Shown: positions 1-7,138 of the stretch, piece by piece | Numbering within the stretch: position 1 is the stretch's first letter | Layout: each line of letters opens with the position of its first letter | NCBI RefSeq assembly: GCF_003351765.1 | Contig: NZ_CP031229.1 | Coordinates: forward strand, 3,534,001 to 3,598,000 | Origin: Ornithinimicrobium avium | GTDB lineage: Bacteria; Actinomycetota; Actinomycetes; Actinomycetales; Dermatophilaceae | Reading direction: 5' to 3' | DNA length: 64,000 nt | Notes under the pieces: generated by a model | The model's database searches: none | What the model saw: the letters and a program-made list of their open reading frames with translations, nothing else | Told to the model about the DNA's origin: nothing | Made by a program: the position numbers and the translations under genes

Positions 1-1158
1 GGCCTCGTCGATCTCCAGCGGCGCGAACTGGGCCTGGAGCATCTCCTGGATCTGCACGTCCATGACGAACTTCTCGTAACCGGCGACCAGCCCGCCCTCG
101 AGCCATCCGGCGCTGTGCATGACGAAGTTGGTGCCTGCCAGGAAGGTCGGCATCATCGTCATCATCGCCTCGTAGCCGGCCTGGCCGTCGGCCACCTGGG
201 AGGAGGTCAGGCCGCCGCCGGTGCGGAAGGGCAGGCCGAGGTGCCGGGCGATCTGGCCGGTCGCGAGCAGCCCGATCGCCGACTCCGGCGTGCCGAAGGT
301 GGGCGAGCCGCTCTGCATGTCGATCGTGGACAGGAAGGAGCCGAAGATCACGGGGCAGCCGGGCCGGATCAGCTGGGCCAGGGCCACCCCGGAGAGGGTC
401 TCGGCGATCTGCTGGACCAGCGTGGCGGGGATGGTGACCGGAGACATGGCCCCCATCAGCAGGAAGGGGGTGAGCACCACGGCCTGGTTGGCCTCGCAGT
501 ACTCGAACATCGCCTCCAGCATCCGCTCGTCCCAGCGCATCGGCGAGTTGACGCTGATGATCGAGATCGAGGACGGGGTCCTCTCGATCGACTCGCGACC
601 GCCGAAGACGATCTCGCTCATCGCGATCGTGTCGCGGGCGTTCTGGCCGGAGATGACGTTGCCCATGAAGAACTTGTCGGTCTCGGTCAGCAGCGCGAAG
701 ACCATGTCGAGGTGGCGGCTGTCCAGCGGCCGGTCGTTGGGCTCCAGGACGACGCCGCCGGCGGAGTCGAGGACGTCGAAGGACTGGGACAGCCGCGCGA
801 AGTTGACGAAGTCGTCCAGCGTCCCGTCCCGGCGCACGTCCCCCTGGCGCACGAACGGCGGGCCGTAGACCGCGGCGAAGGTCATGTGGTCGCCGCCGAT
901 GTGCACCGAGCGCTCCGGGTTGCGCGCCTGCACGTCGAACTCCCGGGGTGCCAGCGCCACCTGCTCCAGGACGAACTCCGGGTCGAAGAAGACCGTCTCG
1001 CCCTCGACCCGCTGGCCGGCCCTGCGAAAGATCTCCAGGGCGCGCTCGGAGGAGAACTCCACCCCCACCTCGCTGATGAGCCGCCGCCAGCCGCGGTCGA
1101 GCTGATCCATGGCCTCGGCGGAGAGGATCTCGTAGCGGGGCATGTGGTTGACGAACAT
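1..1158 (-). CDS. MttB/MtgB-family corrinoid methyltransferase, C-terminus cut by window edge
   Basis: Translation of the minus strand from 1158 stays open for 386 codons to the window edge and reads as the trimethylamine methyltransferase (MttB) superfamily: N-terminus MFVNHMPRYEILSAEAMD, then ISVNSPMRWDERMLEA and the late stretch GTNFVMHSAGWLEGG. The family moves a methyl group from a tertiary or quaternary amine to a cobalamin-binding partner. No in-frame TAG was met, so this looks like the non-pyrrolysine branch, which includes glycine betaine methyltransferase MtgB. The start is well supported by GGAGGT a few bases upstream. It is divergent from a regulator and corrinoid operon that supplies its partner proteins. 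The substrate cannot be fixed from sequence; glycine betaine is the best guess. Usual family length is about 470-500 residues, so roughly 100 residues are missing. Confidence 0.88.
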   Translation of the reverse strand, partial: MFVNHMPRYEILSAEAMDQLDRGWRRLISEVGVEFSSERALEIFRRAGQRVEGETVFFDPEFVLEQVALAPREFDVQARNPERSVHIGGDHMTFAAVYGPPFVRQGDVRRDGTLDDFVNFARLSQSFDVLDSAGGVVLEPNDRPLDSRHLDMVFALLTETDKFFMGNVISGQNARDTIAMSEIVFGGRESIERTPSSISIISVNSPMRWDERMLEAMFEYCEANQAVVLTPFLLMGAMSPVTIPATLVQQIAETLSGVALAQLIRPGCPVIFGSFLSTIDMQSGSPTFGTPESAIGLLATGQIARHLGLPFRTGGGLTSSQVADGQAGYEAMMTMMPTFLAGTNFVMHSAGWLEGGLVAGYEKFVMDVQIQEMLQAQFAPLEIDEA

Positions 1159-1203
1159 GGCGACCTCCAGACGTTGACGAGCCGACGCGACGGGGCTTAG
1201 CAT

Positions 1204-1233
1204 CACATCGTGGGAACACACTCCCACAATGTG
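1204..1233. promoter_or_regulatory. Palindromic operator between mttB-like gene and iclR
   Basis: Arms CACATCGTGGGA (1204-1215) and TCCCACAATGTG (1222-1233) are inverted repeats matching at 11 of 12 positions around a 6-base spacer. It sits in the only gap between the divergent methyltransferase and regulator genes, the usual place for an autoregulated IclR operator, and its size fits IclR-type sites. Binding by the adjacent regulator is inference. Confidence 0.6.
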
Positions 1234-1273
1234 GTTTCGGAGGGAAGCCTCCCGACCGAACGGCGGTGACCAG

Positions 1274-2038
1274 ATGGCGAGCAGCGGGACCCAGGCGATC
1301 GACCGGGCGGCCGACCTGCTCTCGCGCGTCGTCCAGCATGCGGGGACGCCCACCGCCACCGAGCTGACGGCCGAGACCGGCTACGCCCGCTCGACCACCT
1401 CCCGGTTGCTCTCGGCGCTGGAGCGCAATCACCTGCTGCGGCGCGAGGAGGAGGGCGGCTGGGCGCCGGGGGCGCTCTTCGAGCAGTACGCCGCGCAGTG
1501 GGACGTGCGGGGACGCCTGGTGCGCCTCGCGGCCCCGGTCATGGCGGCGCTGAGCGAGGAGACCGGCGAGACGATCAACCTCGGCGTGGGCCTGGGCGAC
1601 ACGGTGGTCCAGATCGCCCAGGTCGACTCGATCTACCTGCTGGGCAGCCGGGACTGGGTCGGAGTCGACCTGCCCGCGCACACCTCGTCGCTGGGCAAGA
1701 TGCTCTACGCCCACGGCGTGATCGACCGACCGGCGGGCGCGCTGGAGCAGCTCACCCCGCGCACCGTGGGCAGCTGGGAAGAGCTGGCGGCCGGCTTCCG
1801 CGAGATCCGCACCCGGGGCTGGGCGAGCACCGTCGACGAGCTCGAGGTCGGGCTCACCGGGATCGCCGCCCCCGTCTACGTCGACGGCAGGGTCGTCGCC
1901 GGTCTGGGGCTGTCCGGTCCCAGCACCCGGCTGGCGCACCGCATACCTGCCGTCGGAGCAGTGGTGGCGGCGCACGCCGCCGACCTCTCGGCACGACTCA
2001 GCACCTCCGCGAGAAAGGTCCGACATGACGCCGGATGA
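1274..2038 (+). CDS. IclR-family transcriptional regulator
   Basis: A 254-residue protein with an N-terminal winged helix-turn-helix (ATELTAETGYARSTTSRLL, about residues 24-42) and a C-terminal IclR effector domain (ETINLGVGLGDTVVQIAQVD; later GLTGIAAPVYVDGRVVAGL). I place the start at the ATG at 1274 rather than the in-frame ATG at 1229, because the latter lies inside the operator palindrome and the shorter form matches normal IclR length. The gene overlaps the corrinoid protein gene by 14 bases, so it is co-transcribed with the C1 operon. It probably senses the methyl-donor substrate or a product, and controls both its own operon and the divergent methyltransferase. Confidence 0.88.
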   Translation: MASSGTQAIDRAADLLSRVVQHAGTPTATELTAETGYARSTTSRLLSALERNHLLRREEEGGWAPGALFEQYAAQWDVRGRLVRLAAPVMAALSEETGETINLGVGLGDTVVQIAQVDSIYLLGSRDWVGVDLPAHTSSLGKMLYAHGVIDRPAGALEQLTPRTVGSWEELAAGFREIRTRGWASTVDELEVGLTGIAAPVYVDGRVVAGLGLSGPSTRLAHRIPAVGAVVAAHAADLSARLSTSARKVRHDAG

Positions 2039-2690
2039 GATCCTCCAGGGTCTGTACGACAACACCCTCGTCGGGAACGGCCCCGCCGTCCTCGACCTGA
2101 CCGACCAGGGCCTGAGCGCCGGGATGCAGCCCGGCACGCTGCTCTTCGACGCCCTCATCCCCGCGCTCGAGGAGGTCGGGGCCCGCTTCGAGCGGGGCGA
2201 CTTCTTCGTCCCCGAGATGCTCATCGCCGGCAAGGCGATGGCCGGCTCGATGGAGGTGCTCCGGCCGCTGCTGGCCGACACCGGCGTGGAGACCGTGGGC
2301 AAGTTCGTCATGGGCACCGTGAAGGGTGACGTGCACGACATCGGAAAGAACCTGGTCAACATCATGCTCGAGGGCGCCGGGTTCGAGGTGATCGACCTCG
2401 GCGTGCAGGTGGCGCCGGAGACCTTCCTGGCGGCCATCGAGAAGCACCAGCCCGACATCGTCGGGTTCTCCGCCTTCCTCACCACCACCATGCCGATGTT
2501 CAAGGCCAACATGAACGCCCTGGAGAAGTCCGGGATGCGCGGCGACGTCCTGGTCATGGTCGGCGGCGCCCCCGTGACCCAGGAGTACGCCGACGTGGTC
2601 GGTGCCGACGGCTACGCCGCCGACGCCTCGGCCGCGGTCAAGAAGGCCAAGGCGCTCATGCGGGCCAAGAGGGCTCCGGTGCCCGCATGA
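2025..2690 (+). CDS. Corrinoid (cobalamin-binding) methyl carrier protein, MtgC/MttC type
   Basis: A 221-residue two-domain carrier: a helical B12-binding cap (about 1-90) and a Rossmann-like B12-binding domain. The lower-axial-ligand motif is GDVHDIGKNL, with His104 as the predicted cobalt ligand, followed by VGFSAFLTTTM and VMVGGAPV. It shuttles the methyl group from the MttB-like enzyme to the methyl-THF methyltransferase encoded next. Length is normal for dimethylamine/betaine corrinoid proteins. GAGAAAGG lies just before the ATG; the end overlaps the next gene by ATGA. Confidence 0.93.
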   Translation: MTPDEILQGLYDNTLVGNGPAVLDLTDQGLSAGMQPGTLLFDALIPALEEVGARFERGDFFVPEMLIAGKAMAGSMEVLRPLLADTGVETVGKFVMGTVKGDVHDIGKNLVNIMLEGAGFEVIDLGVQVAPETFLAAIEKHQPDIVGFSAFLTTTMPMFKANMNALEKSGMRGDVLVMVGGAPVTQEYADVVGADGYAADASAAVKKAKALMRAKRAPVPA

Positions 2691-3619
2691 GCCCGGTCGA
2701 GCCCCGGCGCACGGTCCTGCGCTCGGCCACCCGCGAGGTGGTGCTCGGCGCCGACCAGCCCTTCTGCGTCATCGGCGAGCGGATCAACCCCACCGGGCGC
2801 AAGGTGTTCCAGGAGCAGCTGCGCGCGGGCGACCTGTCCGCGATCGAGAAGGACGTGGCCGCCCAGGTCGCCGGCGGCGCCGACGTCCTCGACGTCAACA
2901 TGGGCGTGCCGCTCACCGACGAGGCCGAGCTGCTGGAGAAGGCGGTCCTGCTCGTCCAGTCGCTGACCGACCTGCCGCTGTGCATCGACTCCTCGGTCGT
3001 CGAGGCCCTCGAGGCCGGGCTGGCCGCCTACCAGGGGCGGGCGCTGGTCAACTCGGTGACCGCCGAGGACGAGCGCCTCGAGCAGATCCTGCCGCTGGTC
3101 AAGAAGTACGACGCGGCGGTGATCGCGCTGCCCAACGACGCCGACGAGATCCCGATGGAGGCCGGCAAGCGGATCGAGCTGGTCGCCAAGATCGTGCGGG
3201 TGGCGACGGAGGAGTACGGCATACCCCTGGAGGACATCGTCATCGATCCGCTGGCGATGCCGATCGGCGCGGACGGCAGCGTGGGGCGCAGCGCGCTGGA
3301 GACCCTGTCCGTGGTCCGGGACCGCTGGGGCCTGAACACCACCTGCGGCGCCTCCAACGTCTCCTTCGGGATGCCGGGCCGGCCCACGATCGGCGCGACC
3401 TGGCTCCCGATGGCGATGACCGCCGGGCTGACCAGCGCGATCATGGACTCGCGCACCCGGCAGGTGGTGGACGCGGTCCGGGCGGCCGACGTGCTGCTGG
3501 GCCACGACGAGTGGGGTATGCGGTGGATCTCCGCCCACCGCGCGCGGCGGGCCGCCGAGCAGGCGGCCGAGCAGGCCGCCGCCGACCAGGTGCGCGCCGT
3601 CCAGGACGCGGTCGGCTAG
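2687..3619 (+). CDS. Methyltetrahydrofolate:corrinoid methyltransferase (MtgA-like, pterin-binding fold)
   Basis: A 310-residue protein of the pterin-binding/DHPS-like family. Near the start it has CVIGERINPTGRK, then GADVLDVNMGVP and LCIDSSVVEALEAGL, the strands and loops that hold the pterin in MtgA, AcsE and the MetH folate domain. It transfers the methyl group from the corrinoid protein to tetrahydrofolate (or the reverse). It overlaps the corrinoid gene by four bases, and the next gene begins at the base after its stop, so a coupled operon is clear. In glycine betaine demethylation MtgA makes methyl-THF; that role fits here. Confidence 0.9.
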   Translation: MSPVEPRRTVLRSATREVVLGADQPFCVIGERINPTGRKVFQEQLRAGDLSAIEKDVAAQVAGGADVLDVNMGVPLTDEAELLEKAVLLVQSLTDLPLCIDSSVVEALEAGLAAYQGRALVNSVTAEDERLEQILPLVKKYDAAVIALPNDADEIPMEAGKRIELVAKIVRVATEEYGIPLEDIVIDPLAMPIGADGSVGRSALETLSVVRDRWGLNTTCGASNVSFGMPGRPTIGATWLPMAMTAGLTSAIMDSRTRQVVDAVRAADVLLGHDEWGMRWISAHRARRAAEQAAEQAAADQVRAVQDAVG

Positions 3620-5503
3620 ATGAGCGCCGCGGAGGAGGAGCTGGAGCAGACGGGACCCGCCCGCGTCTCGCTGCTGTTCTCGCCCGCCGGGCGTGAGTTC
3701 CGGGTGCCCCCGGACGTCAGCGTCTTCGACGCGGCGAGCTGGAACGGCATCGCGATCGACTCCACCTGCGGCGGTCACGGCACCTGCCGCAAGTGCAAGG
3801 TGCAGCTCACCGCGGGCACCTCGCCGGTCACCCCCTCCGACGAGCGGGCCTTCACGCCCGAGGAGCTCGCCGGCGGCTGGCGGCTGGCGTGCCTGGTGCG
3901 CACCGTCACCGACCTGGAGATCACGGTGCCGCCGCTGGTCACCCGGCCCAAGGCCGCCACGGTCGGCGTCGGGCGCCAGGTCATCCTGCGACCCGGCGTG
4001 CAGAAGCGCTACCTCGAGCTCACCGAGCCGACCCTGGCCGACCAGCGCACCGACCTGGTGCGCGTGCTCGACGCCATCGACGACCTGGAGCCCACCCCCG
4101 ACCTGCACGTGCTGCGACGGCTGCCGACCGTGCTCCGGGAGGCGGACTACAAGGTCACGGCCGTGGTGGTCGACGAGACGCTCATCGACGTGGAGGCCGG
4201 CGACACCACCGGCCGGCGCTTCGCCATCGCCTACGACCTCGGCACGACCACGGTCGTGGCGACGCTGCTCGACCTGGGCACCGGCACCCCGGTCGCCGTG
4301 TCCTCGGTGCTCAACCAGCAGCAGCCCTACGGCGGTGACGTCATCAGCCGGATCAGCGCCACGATGATGGACCCCGAGGCGGCCGGCCGGCTGCGCGAGC
4401 TCGCCCACGCCACGCTGCGCGACCTGGCGCAGGAGGTCTGCCTCGAGGGCGGCGTCGCGCCCGAGGAGGTCTACCAGGTGGCGCTGGCGGGCAACGCCAC
4501 GATGACGGCGCTGGTCCTCGGGGTGGACCCCGAGCCGCTGGGCGTCGCCCCCTTCGTCATGTCCACCGCCGGCTGGCCCCCGGTGCCCGCGGCCGAGCTC
4601 GGCCTGACGCTGCACCCCGGCGCCCGCGCCACCCTCTTCCCCGCGCTCGGTGCCTACGTCGGCGGCGACGTCGTGGCCGGGATGCTGGCCTCGGGCATGG
4701 ACCGGGACAGCCGCGTCCGGCTCTTCATCGACGTCGGCACCAACTGCGAGATCGCCCTCGCCGACGGGGAGCGCATCGTCGCGACCGCGGCGCCCGCCGG
4801 GCCCGCCTTCGAGGGCGGGTCGATCCGCTGCGGCATGCGCGCCGCCGAGGGAGCCGTCGAGGTGGTCCGGCTCACGCCGGACGGGCAGGCGGAGGACGCG
4901 GTCGCGCTGGAGGTCATCGGCGACGTCGAGCCTCGCGGCCTGTGCGGCTCCGGCCTGGTCGACGCCGTCGCCGAGCTGGTCCGGGTGCGCCTGATGGACG
5001 CCAGCGGCCGGTTCGTGACCGAGGAGGCCGCCGCCGAGATCGCGCCCGCGCTGGCCGACCGGCTCTCCACGGTCGGGCTGGAGCGGGTCTTCGTGCTCCA
5101 CCGGCCCGCCCCGGACGCCCGCCCCGAGGACGGCGTCTACCTGTCCCAGCGCGACGTGCGCGAGCTGCAGTTCGCCAAGGCCGCGATCTCGACCGGCTGG
5201 TCCCTCCTGCTCGAGGAGCTCGGCCTGGCCGAGGGCGACGTGCAGCAGGTCCTGCTCGCCGGCTCCTTCGGCAGCTATCTGTCCGCCTCCTCCGCGGTGC
5301 GGATCGGGCTGGTGCCCAAGCTGCCGGTGCTCCGGGTCGTCTCGGCGGGCAACGTGGCCGGGGAGGGCGCCAAGATGGTGCTGCTCAGCTCGCGCGAGCG
5401 GGCCGGGGCCGATGCGCTGCTGGAGGAGGTGCGCTATGTCGAGCTCTCCGACCGTCCCGACTTCAACGATGCCTTCGTCGAGCGGCTTCCCTTCCCGGTC
5501 TGA
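3620..5503 (+). CDS. RACE protein: reductive activator of corrinoid enzymes (2Fe-2S + ASKHA, DUF4445)
   Basis: A 627-residue protein. The N-terminal domain is a plant-type 2Fe-2S ferredoxin fold with Cys50, Cys56, Cys59 (STCGGHGTCRKCKV) and Cys91 (RLACLVRT). The rest is an actin-like ATPase fold of the DUF4445/RamA-like group (AIAYDLGTTTVVATLLDL at about 206; FIDVGTNCEI; VLLAGSFGSYLSASS near the end). Such proteins use ATP and a low-potential electron to return accidentally oxidised cob(II)alamin to Co(I). It starts immediately after the preceding stop. Its presence shows that the corrinoid cycle here has a dedicated repair step. In an aerobe the electron donor is open; KorAB-reduced ferredoxin is one candidate. 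Confidence 0.92.
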   Translation: MSAAEEELEQTGPARVSLLFSPAGREFRVPPDVSVFDAASWNGIAIDSTCGGHGTCRKCKVQLTAGTSPVTPSDERAFTPEELAGGWRLACLVRTVTDLEITVPPLVTRPKAATVGVGRQVILRPGVQKRYLELTEPTLADQRTDLVRVLDAIDDLEPTPDLHVLRRLPTVLREADYKVTAVVVDETLIDVEAGDTTGRRFAIAYDLGTTTVVATLLDLGTGTPVAVSSVLNQQQPYGGDVISRISATMMDPEAAGRLRELAHATLRDLAQEVCLEGGVAPEEVYQVALAGNATMTALVLGVDPEPLGVAPFVMSTAGWPPVPAAELGLTLHPGARATLFPALGAYVGGDVVAGMLASGMDRDSRVRLFIDVGTNCEIALADGERIVATAAPAGPAFEGGSIRCGMRAAEGAVEVVRLTPDGQAEDAVALEVIGDVEPRGLCGSGLVDAVAELVRVRLMDASGRFVTEEAAAEIAPALADRLSTVGLERVFVLHRPAPDARPEDGVYLSQRDVRELQFAKAAISTGWSLLLEELGLAEGDVQQVLLAGSFGSYLSASSAVRIGLVPKLPVLRVVSAGNVAGEGAKMVLLSSRERAGADALLEEVRYVELSDRPDFNDAFVERLPFPV

Positions 5504-6128
5504 GCCGGCCCCCGGGCGGGTCGCGCTCGTGGCGTGCGGCGCGCTGGCGCAGCCGGCCGCGGAGGTGAGCGCACGGCATACCCCGCCCCTGCCGGTGGAC
5601 GTGCACCCGCTGCCGCCTCTGCTGCACAACCGGCCCCAGGAGATCGCCGGGGCGGTGGAGCGGCTGGTGGACGAGCTCGAGGGCCGCTACGAGCGGGTCG
5701 TCATCGGCTACGCCGACTGCGGCACCTACGGTGCCCTGGACGAGCTGTGCGCGCGGCGTGGGCTGCGGCGGCTGCCCGGCCTGCACTGCTACGACCTCTA
5801 CGCCGGCCGGGAACGGATGCGCCAGATGATGGAGGAGCAGCCGGGCACCTACGTGCTGACCGACTTCCTCGTGCGGTCCTTCGACCGGACCGTGCTGCGC
5901 GAGCTGGGCCTGGACCGGCACCCGGAGCTGCGCGAGGACTACTTCGCCCACTACTCGCGCGTCGTGTGGCTGGCGCAGGACCGGTCCGAGGAGCTCACCG
6001 CCCTCGCCGAGCGGGCCGCCGGACACCTCGGCCTGCCGCTGGAGGTCGTCCCGGTCGGACACGTCGGGCTGGAGCGAGCCCTGGTCGACCTGCTGGCCGA
6101 ACCGGCCGCGTCGGGGGTGGCGTCATGA
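5436..6128 (+). CDS. DUF1638 domain protein in the corrinoid operon
   Basis: About 230 residues matching the DUF1638 family: ALVACGALAQP near residue 30, VVIGYADCGTYGALDELC, then LPGLHCYDLYAGRER, giving several conserved Cys and Asp residues that could bind a metal or a thiol. I choose the ATG at 5436 because GGAGGAGG sits six bases upstream. That makes the gene begin 68 bases inside the end of the RACE gene, in another frame. The family is often found beside methylamine methyltransferase genes, so a role in corrinoid methyl transfer is likely, but its biochemical function is unknown. The end overlaps the MetF gene by ATGA. Confidence 0.8.
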   Translation: MSSSPTVPTSTMPSSSGFPSRSEPAPGRVALVACGALAQPAAEVSARHTPPLPVDVHPLPPLLHNRPQEIAGAVERLVDELEGRYERVVIGYADCGTYGALDELCARRGLRRLPGLHCYDLYAGRERMRQMMEEQPGTYVLTDFLVRSFDRTVLRELGLDRHPELREDYFAHYSRVVWLAQDRSEELTALAERAAGHLGLPLEVVPVGHVGLERALVDLLAEPAASGVAS

Positions 6129-6997
6129 GCGGCGCCGTCGACCTGGCCGTCAGGCGGCTGCTGGAGGGCGCCCGCTACGAGGTGCTCCCGACGGCCAGCA
6201 TCCACGACCAGGTCCTCGAGCACGTGCCCACCTCGGTGACCGTCTCGGTGACCGCCTCGCCGGGCAAGAGGCTGGGCGCGACGCTGGACCTGAGCGCGAG
6301 CCTCGCCACGGCTGGCTACGACGTGGTGCCGCACCTGGCGGCGCGGATGGTCAGCGGCCGTGCCGAGCTGGTGGACATCGTCGAGCAGCTGCGCGAGCTC
6401 GGTGTGCGGCGGGTGTTCGTGCCCGCCGGCGACGCCCAGGTGCCCGTCGGTGACTACGTCCAGGCCCTCGACCTGCTGCACGACCTGCGCGACATGGGCG
6501 ACCCGTTCCCTGAGGTGAGCATCACCGGCTACCCCGAGGCGCACCCGTTCATCGAGGACGACGTGGTCGTCCAGGCGATGTGGGACAAGAGGCTGCACGC
6601 CACCCACGTCGTGTCCAACATGACCTTCGACCCCGAGATCCTCGCCGCGTGGGTGCACCGGATCCGGCGTCGCGGCGTGAACCTGCCGCTGCTCGCGGGC
6701 GTGCCGGGGCCGGTCGAGCGCACCAAGCTGCTGGCGATGGGCACCAAGATCGGCGTGGGTGACTCCCTGCGGTTCCTGCGCAAGCAGCGCAAGGTGATGA
6801 CCCGTGTGGTGGGCAGCGGCTTCAGCACCGACCGGTTCGTGACCAGCGTGGCTGGTCTGGCGGCCGACCCCGCGATGGGCGTGGCCGGCCTGCACGTCTA
6901 CACGTTCAACCAGGTCGGGGTCGTCGAGGCGTGGCGCCGCGCGGCGCTCAGCCACGAGGCCCGGGGGGCGCACGGCCGGTCGGCAGCGCGGGGCTGA
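6125..6997 (+). CDS. metF: Methylenetetrahydrofolate reductase, short MetF-like form
   Basis: A 290-residue TIM-barrel protein of the MetF family: ARYEVLPTASIHDQV (Glu19 is the likely catalytic acid, in place of FEFFPP), VPHLAARMV, a strand GVRRVFVPAGD corresponding to the usual LRGD region, and VSITGYPEAHP. It interconverts methyl-THF and methylene-THF using flavin. Its place as the last gene of the C1 operon suggests it oxidises methyl-THF made by the corrinoid enzymes, feeding C1 units to serine/glycine or to formate, rather than serving methionine synthesis. The N-terminus departs from canonical MetF, so it belongs to a divergent subfamily. Confidence 0.82.
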   Translation: MSGAVDLAVRRLLEGARYEVLPTASIHDQVLEHVPTSVTVSVTASPGKRLGATLDLSASLATAGYDVVPHLAARMVSGRAELVDIVEQLRELGVRRVFVPAGDAQVPVGDYVQALDLLHDLRDMGDPFPEVSITGYPEAHPFIEDDVVVQAMWDKRLHATHVVSNMTFDPEILAAWVHRIRRRGVNLPLLAGVPGPVERTKLLAMGTKIGVGDSLRFLRKQRKVMTRVVGSGFSTDRFVTSVAGLAADPAMGVAGLHVYTFNQVGVVEAWRRAALSHEARGAHGRSAARG

Positions 6998-7038
6998 GCG
7001 CGGCCACCGCCGTTCCGCACGGACCAGCCCCGCAGCGG

Positions 7039-7098
7039 GCGAGTGCCCCGCTTCCGTCGATGGTCTTCGCGCTCGGCCGACGGAAGCGGGGCACTCGC
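7039..7098. terminator. 21-bp-arm inverted repeat between convergent genes
   Basis: A near-perfect hairpin: CGAGTGCCCCGCTTCCGTCG (7040-7059) and its exact reverse complement (7078-7097), extended by one more pair, around an 18-base loop. It lies between the end of metF and the end of the helicase-associated gene. It could stop transcription from both sides, though no T tract follows. The arm is a variant of the 20-mer found twice at 13380-13451. Confidence 0.6.
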
Positions 7099-7138
7099 AG
7101 CAGGAGGCTCCACGCTGAGGGGTGCCCCGGGCCGGCAC

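Noticed and set aside
1229..1273. Extended N-terminus for the IclR regulator
   Set aside because: The ATG at 1229 lies within the operator palindrome and adds 15 residues not typical of the family.
2612..5629. Minus-strand open frame of 1005 codons opposite the C1 operon
   Set aside because: Composition is Gly/Arg/His/Gln-rich without motifs; the plus strand carries recognisable overlapping genes.
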